Shown: piece after piece, positions 18,210-26,722 of the stretch | How the letters are laid out: each line of letters starts with the position of its first letter | How positions within the stretch are numbered: the stretch's first letter is position 1 | From: Gemmatimonadota bacterium | GTDB lineage: Bacteria; Gemmatimonadota; Gemmatimonadetes; Gemmatimonadales; Gemmatimonadaceae | DNA length: 64,000 nt | Assembly (NCBI GenBank): GCA_016704465.1 | Contig: JADJAD010000006.1 | Coordinates: forward strand, 1-64,000 | Reading direction: 5' to 3' | The notes under the pieces: model-generated | What the model was told of the DNA's origin: nothing | The model's database searches: none | The model's input: the letters and a program-made list of their open reading frames with translations, nothing else | Made by a program: the position numbers and the translations under genes

Positions 18210-19109
18210 TCAGCCCCTGCCGACCCCTTCGGCACGCAGCGCCGCATCGAGGTCCGGATGCGCAAAGGTGTATCCCGCCTGCTGCAACCCGGTGGGCAGC
18301 ACGCGCTGCCCCTCGATCACCGTCGCCTCCCCCATCGCGCCGTACAGCAGCTTGATCGCGAACGCGGGCACCGGCGCAAACGTCGGGCGCCGCAGCACCC
18401 GTCCGAGCACCTCGGTGAAGTCGGCGTTCGTCACGGGCGCAGGTGCGACGAGGTTCACGGCCCCCTCCAGCGACGCCTCGCTGAGCATGAACGCGAGTGC
18501 CCGAACCACGTCGGTTCGCGAGATCCAGCTCATCCACTGGCGTCCGCTCCCGATCTTTCCGCCCACGCCCAGGGAAAAAATGGGGAGCAACTTTTCCAAC
18601 GCCCCTCCGTCGGGACTCAGGACGATCCCCAGCCGCGGATGCACCACCCGTATGCCGGCGGCGCGTGCCGGGTCCGCCGCCCCCTCCCACGCCCGCCCGA
18701 CGTCGGCGAGGAACCCGTCCCCAAGTGCGGCCGACTCGTCGAGGATCTCGTCCCCTCGATCGCCGTAGATCCCGATCGCCGACATGCTGACCAGCACCGG
18801 CGGCTTGCGGTCGAGCGACGCCAGCGTGCGCGCCAGCAGCGACGTCCCCTGCACGCGCGAGTCGCGGATGGCGCGCCTGGCCTCGTCCGTCCACCGCTGG
18901 GCGATCGACTCACCCGCCAGGTGCACGACCGCGTCGACGCCCTCGAGCGCCGCCGCATCCAGCGTGGTCGCGGCGTCCCACTTGATGTCCGGCTGGGGGC
19001 CGCTGCGTCGCGCGCGCCCGACCGTCAGCACGGCGTGCCCGGCACGCGCCAGCTCTCCAACGAGCGACGTCCCGACAAACCCGCTCGCCCCCGTAATCGC
19101 AACTCTCAT
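18210..19109 (-). CDS. TIGR01777 family epimerase (YfcH/SDR39U1-like)
   Basis: A 299-residue NAD(P)-binding protein. GASGFVGTSL at the N-terminus binds cofactor; GVDAVVHLAGE, SAIGIYGDRGDE, FLADVGRAWEGAA and RLGIVLSPDGGAL are signatures of the TIGR01777 family, and the C-terminal DUF1731-like part is present. The start ATG at 19109 is preceded by AGGGGAG, a strong ribosome-binding site, showing it is an independent gene although the frame is open into the glycosylase upstream. Substrate unknown. Confidence 0.93.
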   Translation of the reverse strand: MRVAITGASGFVGTSLVGELARAGHAVLTVGRARRSGPQPDIKWDAATTLDAAALEGVDAVVHLAGESIAQRWTDEARRAIRDSRVQGTSLLARTLASLDRKPPVLVSMSAIGIYGDRGDEILDESAALGDGFLADVGRAWEGAADPARAAGIRVVHPRLGIVLSPDGGALEKLLPIFSLGVGGKIGSGRQWMSWISRTDVVRALAFMLSEASLEGAVNLVAPAPVTNADFTEVLGRVLRRPTFAPVPAFAIKLLYGAMGEATVIEGQRVLPTGLQQAGYTFAHPDLDAALRAEGVGRG

Positions 19110-19122
19110 CTCACTCCCCTGG

Positions 19123-19733
19123 TCACGCCGCGTCGCCATCGATCGATCGCCACAGATACCATGAGGCGATCGTGCGGTACGGAGCCACTTGGCGCCAATG
19201 GTGTGCACCCGGGCCGAGTCGGGCAGCTTGCGCAATCGATACGCCCGCTGGATCGCCTTCCGAATGCCCAGGTCCAGCTCGGGGAGCACATCCGGGCGCC
19301 CGAGCCGGAACATCAAGAACATCTGCGCCGTCCATCGACCAACGCCCTTGACCGACGTGAGGTGCCCGATGATCTCGTCGTCGCCGAACTCGTGGAGCGA
19401 GTCGATCGGCAGGTCGCCGGCCGCCGCACGGGCCGCGAGGTCGCGCAGGTAGCCCATCTTCTGGCGCGAGATGCCGGCCGACCGCAGCAACTCGTCATTC
19501 ACCGCCGCCAGCGCCGTCGCGCTGGGGCGCGCGGCGCCGAACAACGCCTCGAAGCGGCCGTGGATCGTGCCGGCCGCCTTGCCCGAGAGCTGCTGGTAGA
19601 TGATGGAGCGCGCGACCGACTCAAAGTGCGACAGGTGCGTCGACGCCTCGAAGCGGCAGGGGCCGACGGCGGAGATCACGCCGGCCATGGCCGGGTCGAC
19701 CCGGCGAAGATGATTCACGGCTTTTCGGAGCAT
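19123..19733 (-). pseudogene. DNA-3-methyladenine glycosylase II (AlkA-like), frameshifted
   Basis: A HhH-GPD base-excision repair glycosylase. SIIYQQLSGKAA, the helix-hairpin-helix SVKGVGRWTAQM (about 127-138) and the catalytic Asp154 in PELDLGIRKA are intact. After AKW near residue 183 the frame is lost: the usual ending APYRTIASWYLWRSID is encoded in the next frame and stops at 19123. Reading TGGGCT instead of TGGCT near 19184-19187 restores it (KWAPYRTIASWY), so one G is missing. As written, the frame runs on into the epimerase, giving a false fusion. Probably a sequencing or assembly indel, otherwise a recent mutation. The catalytic core precedes the shift. Confidence 0.85.
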
Positions 19734-19842
19734 GGCCCAAGACTATGTGGGCCACCGGCTCCGCGCGAATCCAGCGCACGACTGGTCGCTTGCGACCCGA
19801 TCGCGAGTCGCCGGCAGCACGCCTACTGGGCGCCTGCAGGAC

Positions 19843-19870
19843 GCCTACTACTCGCCTACTACTCGCCTAC
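19843..19870. repeat. Short tandem repeat (GCCTACTACTC)
   Basis: About two and a half copies of the 11-mer GCCTACTACTC at the 3-prime end of the FlgM-like gene, with related GCCTACT/GCCTGC words just before. The repeat reaches the stop codon of that gene. Confidence 0.6.
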
Positions 19871-20130
19871 AGGTCGCCGCTCTCGAGCAGGCGCATCGCC
19901 AGTTCGGTCATCACCTCGGGCGAGCGGTACGCACCGGTCTCGAGGCGCATCCGAAGCTCGGCGACCCGCGTCGGGCCGAGGCGCTCGAGCCCGCGGTCGC
20001 CCGGCACAACGGTACGACCAAACGAGACGAGGCGCTCGTTCACAGCGGGGCTCTCGACCACGCTGTCCGAGTCGATGGCGGGGGTCGGGCGATTGGGCAC
20101 GACGACGTCGTGCGACGCGGGGGTGTTCAT
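19867..20130 (-). CDS. flgM: FlgM-like anti-sigma-28 factor
   Basis: An 87-residue protein with a disordered N-terminal half and a C-terminal segment GPTRVAELRMRLETGAYRSPEVMTELAMRLL with the FlgM pattern (R/K-V-x-x-L-R-x-x-L-x-x-G-x-Y ... A-x-x-L-L). It is divergent from the sigma-28 gene, and a near-consensus sigma-28 promoter sits 60 bp before its ATG. Start at 20130 (MNTPASHDV). Known FlgM binds FliA and holds it inactive until flagellar export removes it; no flagellar gene is visible in this window. Confidence 0.78.
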   Translation of the reverse strand: MNTPASHDVVVPNRPTPAIDSDSVVESPAVNERLVSFGRTVVPGDRGLERLGPTRVAELRMRLETGAYRSPEVMTELAMRLLESGDL

Positions 20131-20189
20131 ATCGTGAGTGGCGAGGCGACGATCCACGTTGGCGCTCCGTGAGTGGGCTCTGCTAGGGG

Positions 20190-20216
20190 GTATCGGTCGC
20201 CGCAGGGGAAACTTGA
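20190..20216 (-). promoter_or_regulatory. Sigma-28 (FliA) promoter for the flgM-like gene
   Basis: Read on the minus strand: TCAAGTTT, 11 bases, ACCGATAC. The enteric FliA consensus is TAAAGTTT-N11-GCCGATAA, so 7 of 8 and 6 of 8 positions match with exact spacing. The -10 element ends at 20190, predicting a start near 20183 and a leader of about 53 nt. This implies FliA drives its own anti-sigma factor. Confidence 0.75.
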
Positions 20217-20519
20217 GCCCACTCGACGCCTTTGCACCGCTTTTGCCCGGCAAATCATGCCGCCTTGGGCACGATCTACCCCCACGGAGAGGACGGAGGG
20301 CGCGCCAGCGCTCGGCAGTCGTAACGCCTGATGCTCACGCAACCTGCTGGCAGGCAACGGGTTGACCCGAGCGGCCGCTGAGCCCTCCTGCCAAGTGTCG
20401 GCTGGCCTCGGCGTTGCTTTAGTGCTTTCCACCGCGACGCCCGTCCAGACGCTATTCCGAACGCCCGGCGGCATCGAACGAAGGAACGTCATCGACTCAA
20501 GATCGGGGAAAGGATTCCT
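20217..20519. other. Intergenic region between flgM-like and fliA genes
   Basis: About 300 bp with no supported gene. It should carry the fliA promoter; I cannot identify a clear sigma-70 or sigma-28 element on the plus strand. A ribosome-binding site AAAGGA lies 6 bases before the fliA ATG. No riboswitch class that I know matches. Confidence 0.5.
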
Positions 20520-21314
20520 ATGTCACCAGCCATCGCCAGCGACGCCACTCGGCTCGCCGCCAGCCGGATCGTCGCCCATGCCGGGACGACCGTCTCGCCC
20601 GAGACGCGCCAGCAGCTCCTGAGTGAGCACCTGGGCCTGGTCTACCACGTCGCCCGGCAGCTGAGCCGGGCCAAGCAGATGGACGTGGAACTCGATGAGC
20701 TGGTCAGTGCCGGTACCCTCGGCTTGATCGAGGCGTTCAACAACTTCGACGCAACGCGCGGCCTCGCGTTCAGCACCTTCGCGGCGCCGAGGATCCGAGG
20801 TGCGATCCTGGACGAGCTGCGCCGGCAGGATCACGTGCCGCGCTCGGTGCGTCGCCGAGCCCGCGAGCTGCACGGCGCCACCGAGGAGCTCACGCGCGAG
20901 CTCGGCCGGTGCCCCGACCAGCAGCAGATCGCCAGCCGGATGGGGATCGACCTCCCGACGTTGCGTCGCTGGCAGAGCGAGGGCGACAACTCGCGCTTCA
21001 TTCCGCTCGAGCGCACCATCGAGGGGGCGGCAAATGGCTCGCGCATCGCCATGGAGCACCTGATCGCCGCGACGGAGCACGACATCGACGATCGCCTGAC
21101 GATGGCCCAGGAAGTGTCACGCTTGCGAGACTCCCTGCTGGCGCTTCCCGATCAGGAGCGCAACGTGCTGACGCTGTACTACTTCGAGGAGCTGAAGCTG
21201 CACGAGATCGCCGTCCTGCTCGGCGTGAGCGAGTCGCGCGTCTCCCAGATTCGCGCCAAGGCGATCACCCGCATGCGGAAGTCGCTCTCCTCGCTCCGGG
21301 CGCCAGTCGCCTGA
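20520..21314 (+). CDS. fliA: FliA/WhiG family sigma factor (sigma-28)
   Basis: A 264-residue group 3 sigma factor. Region 2 is clear (HLGLVYHVARQL, DELVSAGTLGLIEAFNNFD, GLAFSTFAAPRIRGAILDELR), followed by DHVPRSVRRRARE, which is diagnostic of FliA/WhiG. Region 3 (ELGRCPDQQQIASRMG) and region 4 with its helix-turn-helix (LTLYYFEELKLHEIAVLLGVSESRVSQIRAKA) are complete. It is divergent from the FlgM-like gene. The start ATG at 20520 has AAAGGA upstream. Targets are probably motility or development genes elsewhere. Confidence 0.95.
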   Translation: MSPAIASDATRLAASRIVAHAGTTVSPETRQQLLSEHLGLVYHVARQLSRAKQMDVELDELVSAGTLGLIEAFNNFDATRGLAFSTFAAPRIRGAILDELRRQDHVPRSVRRRARELHGATEELTRELGRCPDQQQIASRMGIDLPTLRRWQSEGDNSRFIPLERTIEGAANGSRIAMEHLIAATEHDIDDRLTMAQEVSRLRDSLLALPDQERNVLTLYYFEELKLHEIAVLLGVSESRVSQIRAKAITRMRKSLSSLRAPVA

Positions 21315-21365
21315 ACGGCCGTGCCGCCGGCGTACGCGCGCCAGGCGGCCGGGACCGGCGCTGGC

Positions 21366-22145
21366 TCAGCTGGTCGCCGACTCCCGTTCGAGACGACGGG
21401 CCTCGGGAAGCGTCGGCAGCCGCAGTTCGTAGCGGATGCGCTCCCCGGTCTGGCTCCCCACCACGGTGGCACCCACCTGCGCGAAGGCGTGGGAGAGCGC
21501 GCTGCCCACGGCGTGCACGAGGCTCCCCTCGCCGGTGAAGATCGGTTGCCCCTCGGGCTGCGGTGCCTCGAACACCACGGTCACCCAGGTGGCGTCGCCC
21601 GAGTAGCTGAGCGTCAGCCCGCCTTCACCGCTCGACCCTGCACGCAGCGCGTTCCCGGCACCGCTCTCCAGCACGACGAGCAGGCAGCGCAGCAACGCAG
21701 ACGGTCGCACCAGCAAGGGAAGGGTCTCCATATCCGCAGCGACGTCGACCGCGATGACCCGTAGGTCGGCGTGATGTCCGTGGAGTTCGAGCACCTGCGG
21801 GACGATGTCCTGCAGGCGGACCGGCTCCGCCCCGACGAACGGCTCGGCCGGCATGCAGCGAAACAGGTGCAACAGGTGGTTCAGGCGCGAAACTTCCTGG
21901 GCGAGTGCGGCGACAATCTGCGGCTCGACTGGCTCACCATCCTGGAAGATGCCGACCACCGCCTCCAGGCCTGCGACGCGATTGGTCAACTGGTGGTTGA
22001 GCCCCTTGAGCACCTTTTCGCTGACACGCAGCCACTGGTCACCCCAGAACCGGGCGGGGGTCGGCCCCTCCGTCTGCGGCTCAGGGGAGGGCTGAGCGCT
22101 CTCCGTCGCTGCCATACCTCGCTCTCGATCCAGACCTACGCTCAT
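21366..22145 (-). CDS. Histidine-kinase-like protein with degenerate ATPase domain
   Basis: A 259-residue cytoplasmic protein without transmembrane segments. A dimerisation helix with an H-box-like GLNHQLTNRVAGLEAVV is followed by LAQEVSRLNHLLHLFRCMP and a C-terminal part resembling a HATPase fold. Clear N-box (NxxxNA) and G-box (GxGxG) residues are absent; only SGEGGLTLSYSG and GEGSLVHAVGSALSHAFAQVGA recall them, so kinase activity is doubtful. ATG 22115 (MAATES, with GAGG close upstream) is an alternative start. It converges on fliA. A scaffold or histidine phosphotransfer role is possible. Confidence 0.6.
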   Translation of the reverse strand: MSVGLDRERGMAATESAQPSPEPQTEGPTPARFWGDQWLRVSEKVLKGLNHQLTNRVAGLEAVVGIFQDGEPVEPQIVAALAQEVSRLNHLLHLFRCMPAEPFVGAEPVRLQDIVPQVLELHGHHADLRVIAVDVAADMETLPLLVRPSALLRCLLVVLESGAGNALRAGSSGEGGLTLSYSGDATWVTVVFEAPQPEGQPIFTGEGSLVHAVGSALSHAFAQVGATVVGSQTGERIRYELRLPTLPEARRLERESATS

Positions 22146-22251
22146 CGCGCGCGCACACCGATTGAGAAATGAGTGACTCGATCGCCTGAGTGACGATCGA
22201 ACGAGGACGCGCGACACCGGCACATTCTTCCGGGCGCAGCGCCAACGTCCG

Positions 22252-22281
22252 GCGCGGGCCGCCGCGTCCCGCGGCCCGCGC
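22252..22281 (-). terminator. GC-rich hairpin after the DUF4331-like lipoprotein gene
   Basis: Perfect 11-bp stem GCGCGGGCCGC / GCGGCCCGCGC with an 8-base loop, just past the stop codon of the minus-strand gene ending at 22295. No U-tract follows on that strand, so it may be a Rho-independent terminator of the U-less type or only a 3-prime stabilising hairpin. Confidence 0.45.
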
Positions 22282-22294
22282 GCCACTTCGTTTA

Positions 22295-22843
22295 TCAGGT
22301 CGTCGGCGCCGCAAGGTACGGGAAGGTCGGCGAGAACGCCTTGTCGTTGGCGCCAACGTTGTCGGTCGAGAGCCCGGGCGAGACGTTGCGCGGATTCAGC
22401 AACGGGCCGAAGATGGCCATCAGCCCCGCATCGACCACGTCGTCGCTCAGGTTGCGGCCGCCGTAGCCGTTGGCGAGCGCCCAGGTCAGCCAGCCGGAGG
22501 TGTTCCCGGCCTTGTCCGTCTGCACGATGAGCATGTCGGGGAGCAGGACCGAAGCGAGCGTGTTGCCCACCGCATCCTCGCGCCCCGCCACGGTGCGCAC
22601 GAACGATCGGAGTTCGGCCGCATGATTGGTCACGTCGGTCGACGGCATCCCCTTGTTGTGGAAGCCGTGGTTGCGCTTGGCGAGCATCACTTCGCTCACC
22701 AGGGGATTCCCGAGCCGTTCCACCTGGTTGTAGACGCGAGTGAACGACGGAGCGGTGGTTTCGGAGTCGTCGCCGCAGCCGGCGAGGGCGAGCGTCGAGG
22801 CAACGAGCGCCAAGGCGGCAGCGCGGAAGGTATGAGTCGTCAT
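22295..22843 (-). CDS. Lipoprotein corresponding to a C-terminal part of DUF4331
   Basis: A 182-residue lipoprotein with lipobox LALAGC (Cys23). The stretch YNQVERLGNPLVSEVMLAKRNHGFHNKGMPSTD matches the C-terminal part found in full-length DUF4331 proteins, where a conserved R-x-G-x-P-L-V-x-E segment follows the strand-rich N-terminal part. Here it is a separate gene 36 bp after a protein carrying the N-terminal part. Function unknown; both products are exported and probably work together. Confidence 0.7.
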   Translation of the reverse strand: MTTHTFRAAALALVASTLALAGCGDDSETTAPSFTRVYNQVERLGNPLVSEVMLAKRNHGFHNKGMPSTDVTNHAAELRSFVRTVAGREDAVGNTLASVLLPDMLIVQTDKAGNTSGWLTWALANGYGGRNLSDDVVDAGLMAIFGPLLNPRNVSPGLSTDNVGANDKAFSPTFPYLAAPTT

Positions 22844-22879
22844 GTCAGCGGGTCAGAAAGAGGAGTGAGAGGGAAACGA

Positions 22880-23647
22880 TCAGCGACTGATGGTGGCCCA
22901 GACGCCCAGCTTCGGCGTTCCGCCGGCCGTGAGCTGGTTCGTCGGCAATTCGATCACCAGCGCGAGCGTATTGAGGCCACGAAGGAAGTCGACGGCCGTT
23001 CCGGCGGGGCGGAATGCGCTGGCCGTGGGCGTGTCGGGGATCTGCGACAGCGCCCCCGTCGCGGGCTTGCGATCGGGAATGAGGCGGAAGAACTGCTCGA
23101 GGTCGATGAAGAAGGGATCATCGCGCAGCCCGGCGAAGACCTGTGTCCCAGTGGCCGAGCCGAGCGTCGCGTTGATGTTGCCGCTGACGACGGGCCCCGA
23201 GGTGACGAGGGTATTGGCCATCCCGGTCTCGTTCGGGCGGACGGGTCCGCGCACCGACACCCGCTGGTTCGTCCCCGCTCCATCGAAGGTGACCTGAAAG
23301 ACCCGATCCTCGAGGCCGTCGCCCGTATTGTCGACCTTGACCTGGTACAGGAGGTTCGGATCGAACGCCGCGGTGGCCGACTGCCCCGGGGTGATCGGCG
23401 ACGAGGTCGTCAGGACGAGGGCGGTGCGGTCGGCCGACGACCCGGGAAAGACGTAGACATCGTTGATGTCCATGCGCGGCGAGAGCTCGACCTCGGGGGT
23501 GTCCTGGTGGTCCGAGGCTCGCGAGACCGAGACGGCCGTGGCGAGGGCAAAACCGACGGCGCTCAGGACGGAGCCGGCGAACAGGCTCCGGCTCACACGA
23601 GAACTCCCGCGCGCCCGCGGTGCGCGCGGCGTGGAAAATGACTGCAT
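22880..23647 (-). CDS. DUF4331 family exported protein
   Basis: A 255-residue exported protein. The start ATG at 23647 has AAGGAG upstream, and the signal peptide ends SVSRASDHQDTP. Family hallmarks are SDHQDTPEVELSPRMDINDVYVFPG at the mature N-terminus (conserved acidic residues that could bind metal), GLEDRVFQVTFDG, FAGLRDDPFFIDLEQFF and LALVIELPTNQL. It stops where a typical DUF4331 protein would continue; the remainder is in the next gene. Divergent from the amidohydrolase at 23782. Confidence 0.88.
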   Translation of the reverse strand: MQSFSTPRAPRARGSSRVSRSLFAGSVLSAVGFALATAVSVSRASDHQDTPEVELSPRMDINDVYVFPGSSADRTALVLTTSSPITPGQSATAAFDPNLLYQVKVDNTGDGLEDRVFQVTFDGAGTNQRVSVRGPVRPNETGMANTLVTSGPVVSGNINATLGSATGTQVFAGLRDDPFFIDLEQFFRLIPDRKPATGALSQIPDTPTASAFRPAGTAVDFLRGLNTLALVIELPTNQLTAGGTPKLGVWATISR

Positions 23648-23781
23648 GATGTGGGACTCCTTCGAACGAGAGTAGCGGCGCCCAGTGCGCTCGCCTGCCT
23701 GAGGTACGCCAGCGCGACGGCGTCGGATTGGTGCGGCGACAGGATCGCCCTGCGCAGGGCCTGCGACGCTGGCGTGGAACG

Positions 23782-25107
23782 ATGCGGACGATAGGTTGCG
23801 CGGTGCCCCCCCCACCCGTGGAGCCTGCCGTGCCGCACGTCGTTCGAGTCCCAGGGAGAACACTCCGTCGTGCCCTGCTGGCCGCTGTCGCGGCCTCGGT
23901 CACCGGCCACTCCGTCGTCCGTGCCCAGGACGCCCCCCCGCCCCCGGTGGTCGTCATCATCAACGCCTCGCTTGTCGATGGGGCGCGTGGGGCGTTCGCC
24001 CGCAACGCGACGGTTGTCCTGCGCGATGGGCGCATCAGCGAGATCGCCGAGGGGACGCTGCCCCCGCCCGCCGGCGCCACGGTCATCGATGCGCGCGGCC
24101 GCTTTCTCCTGCCGGGGCTCATCGACGCCCACACCCACGTCGCGTCGCTCTCGGCGGCCCGTCGCGCGCTGGAGTCGGGGGTCACCACGATCCGCTCCGC
24201 GTCGGTCGGCGCATTCCAGGACGTGGCGTTGCGCGAGGCGGTGAAACGCGGCAGCATCGCGGGCCCCGACGTGCTGGCCGCCGGCGTCTTCGTCACGCCC
24301 GAGTTAGGCGAAACCATCCTCGCCGATCCCCGCCTCTCCCAGCTTGCGGCGGGCGTGACCAGCGAGGCCGCCTTGCGCCAACTCGTCCGGATCAACCTCG
24401 ACCGCGGCGTCGACGTGATCAAGACACGAGGCACGGAACGCGCCGGGCTCGCCAACACCGACCCGCGTAAGCAGACGTACACCGAAGCGCAGCTGTCGTG
24501 GATCGTGGACGAGGCAGCCAAGGGCGGGATCCCGGTCATGGCGCACGCCCACGGCGACGAAGGGGCCTACGCCGCCGTCAAGGCCGGTGTGCGCAGCATC
24601 GAGCACGGCACCTACCTGTCGGACTCGACGTTGCAGCTCATGAAGCAGCGGGGGACCTTCCTCGTCCCGACCTACGTCACGGTGTACGACCTCACCCAGC
24701 CGGGCGGGGACTACGATGAGCCGGCGCTGACCATTCGCGGCAACTTCATGCTCCCGGTGCTCGGCGAGACGGTGCGACGCGCGCACCGACTTGGCGTCCG
24801 CATCGCCACCGGCGGCGACACCTCGTACGGCCCGGAGTCGCTCTCCCGCATCGCCGGCGAGGCCGCCGCCTTCGTGCAGCTCGGGATGACCCCGCTCGAG
24901 GCCATCCGCGCCGCCACCAGCGTCGCCGCCGACCTGCTCGGCGTCGGGAGTCGGACCGGGTCGCTCACCCCAGGGTATGAGGCCGACCTGATCCTCGTCG
25001 AGGCCAACCCGCTCCAGGATATTCGCGCCCTCGCCGATGTGCTGGTCGTCATCTCCAATGGACGCATCGCCCTCAACCGGACGCCCTTCGCCAAGCGCGG
25101 CACGTGA
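23782..25107 (+). CDS. Secreted metal-dependent amidohydrolase
   Basis: A 441-residue amidohydrolase-superfamily protein (imidazolonepropionase/prolidase-like group). The signal region is RTLRRALLAAVAASVTGHSVVRAQ. Metal ligands are visible: HxH in GLIDAHTHVAS, a lysine in DVIKTRGTE, His in VMAHAHGDEGA, His in SIEHGTYL and Asp in ATGGDTSYG. The start is uncertain; ATG at 23782 is used, though GTG at 23830 would shorten the leader. First of four related enzymes in the window; members hydrolyse Xaa-Pro dipeptides, aminoacyl derivatives or cyclic ureas. It is 50 bp upstream of an M28 peptidase, consistent with peptide use. Confidence 0.85.
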   Translation: MRTIGCAVPPPPVEPAVPHVVRVPGRTLRRALLAAVAASVTGHSVVRAQDAPPPPVVVIINASLVDGARGAFARNATVVLRDGRISEIAEGTLPPPAGATVIDARGRFLLPGLIDAHTHVASLSAARRALESGVTTIRSASVGAFQDVALREAVKRGSIAGPDVLAAGVFVTPELGETILADPRLSQLAAGVTSEAALRQLVRINLDRGVDVIKTRGTERAGLANTDPRKQTYTEAQLSWIVDEAAKGGIPVMAHAHGDEGAYAAVKAGVRSIEHGTYLSDSTLQLMKQRGTFLVPTYVTVYDLTQPGGDYDEPALTIRGNFMLPVLGETVRRAHRLGVRIATGGDTSYGPESLSRIAGEAAAFVQLGMTPLEAIRAATSVAADLLGVGSRTGSLTPGYEADLILVEANPLQDIRALADVLVVISNGRIALNRTPFAKRGT

Positions 25108-25156
25108 GCCGCTGACGGTGGTGCGTCGTCCCGCCACCTCAATCGTCCGCCATACC

Positions 25157-26704
25157 ATGTGTTACGTGCTCCCCACCTCCCGCGCAATTGCCGTCGCCCT
25201 CTGCTTCGCGGCCACGTCGAGCGCGGCAGCACAAGACAGCACCGTGCGCGCCGGCGCGGCCACGATCACCGAGCACGACGTGCGACAGCGCATCGGCGTC
25301 ATCGCCGACGACTCGATGGGAGGGCGAGACACACCCTCGCGCGGGCTCGACCTCACCGCCAGCTACATCGCCGGGGAGTTCGCCCGCATGGGGCTGCGCG
25401 GACCGCTCGACTCCGGGCGATTCATCCAGCGGTATCCGGTCGGACGCACCCGCCTCGATGGTGACCGCTCGAGCGCGACCTTCACGGCCGGCACCGTCAC
25501 CGTCTCGGCCAGCGCCCGTCGCGACCTGGTCTACATCTTCGGGCCGCGCACAGGACGCCCCATCAGTGCACCGGTCGTCATCGTCGGCGGGCCGCTGCAA
25601 CTGGACGCGGCGCGCACGCTGGAAATCGAGGGGCGCATCCTCATCGTCGTCGGCGATGCGCGGGCGCCGAATGCGACCCCCGTCAACCAGTTCCTGAGCG
25701 GCGCGTTCGAGCGCAACCCGGCCGCAGTGATCATGGTGATGAACAACGACACCGCGACCTTTGCCAAGCAGGTCACCAACCAGTTCCGTGAGCGTGGCGT
25801 CGTCGACGGCGAGGACGCGACGGACCCGGTCGTGACGATGGTGCATGAGCGCGTGCTCGGCGGCGTTCTGCGAGCCGCAGGCATCGACCTGCCGACGTTC
25901 CGCACCGCATCGACCTACACCGTGCGCGACCTCCCGGCACTCACCGTGCGGGTGGCCATGACCGATGCGCAGGGCGACGGCTTGTCGGCGCCCAACGTGG
26001 TCGGTCTCCTCGAGGGAAGCGACCCCGTTCTGCGCCACGAGTACATCGTGTTCTCGGCGCACATGGATCACGTGGGAACAAGGTCGGGCGCTCAGGGCGA
26101 TTCGATCTGGAATGGTGCCGACGACGACGCCTCGGGCACCGCCGGGGTGCTCGAACTCGCCGAGGCGTTCAGTCAGCATGGGGCGCGTCCCTTGCGCTCG
26201 CTCCTCTTCGTCGCCGTGAGCGGCGAGGAAAAGGGGTTGTGGGGAAGCGCATACTTCGCCGCCAACTCTCCGGTGCCGATGTCGCAGGTCGTGGCCAACA
26301 TCAACATGGACATGATCGGCCGTAACTGGCGCGACACGATCGTCGTGATCGGCCGCGAGCACAGCGACCTCGGCACCACGCTGGATCGCGTGAGCGCTGA
26401 ACACCCTGAGCTGGACATGCGGGCCATCGACGACCTGTGGCCCGAGGAGAACTTTTACGTTCGCTCTGATCACTACAACTTCGCTCGCCGCGGTGTCCCC
26501 GTCCTCTTCTTCTTCAACGGGACCCACAAGGACTATCATCAGCCCAGCGACGCGCCGGCGCTGATCGACGCCGAAAAGGAGGCGCGGATCCTGCGCCTCG
26601 TGTACTACCTGGGGCAGGCGCTCGGCAATGCGCCGCAGCGTCCCGAGTGGAACCCCGACAGCTACAAGGCGATCGTCGACAAGAAGCTGCAGCCGTCGCC
26701 GTAG
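25157..26704 (+). CDS. M28 family zinc peptidase with PA domain
   Basis: A 515-residue exported aminopeptidase. The signal peptide is MCYVLPTSRAIAVALCF through AAAQ. A protease-associated insert (about residues 135-250) precedes the catalytic part. Co-catalytic zinc residues are visible: His and Asp in SAHMDHVG, Asp in GADDDASG, Glu-Glu in VSGEEKGLWGS, Asp in NMDMIGR and His in GTHKDYHQPSD. The family releases N-terminal residues from peptides. It probably forms a unit with the amidohydrolase upstream. Its end is 18 bp from the convergent esterase. Confidence 0.93.
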   Translation: MCYVLPTSRAIAVALCFAATSSAAAQDSTVRAGAATITEHDVRQRIGVIADDSMGGRDTPSRGLDLTASYIAGEFARMGLRGPLDSGRFIQRYPVGRTRLDGDRSSATFTAGTVTVSASARRDLVYIFGPRTGRPISAPVVIVGGPLQLDAARTLEIEGRILIVVGDARAPNATPVNQFLSGAFERNPAAVIMVMNNDTATFAKQVTNQFRERGVVDGEDATDPVVTMVHERVLGGVLRAAGIDLPTFRTASTYTVRDLPALTVRVAMTDAQGDGLSAPNVVGLLEGSDPVLRHEYIVFSAHMDHVGTRSGAQGDSIWNGADDDASGTAGVLELAEAFSQHGARPLRSLLFVAVSGEEKGLWGSAYFAANSPVPMSQVVANINMDMIGRNWRDTIVVIGREHSDLGTTLDRVSAEHPELDMRAIDDLWPEENFYVRSDHYNFARRGVPVLFFFNGTHKDYHQPSDAPALIDAEKEARILRLVYYLGQALGNAPQRPEWNPDSYKAIVDKKLQPSP

Positions 26705-26722
26705 CGGCCGACTGCGCCGGCG

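Noticed and set aside
18210..19733. Glycosylase-epimerase fusion protein
   Set aside because: Explained by a one-base deletion and an independent ribosome-binding site before the epimerase.
20217..20519. Riboswitch upstream of fliA
   Set aside because: No match to c-di-GMP, cobalamin, TPP or SAM consensus elements that I could recognise.
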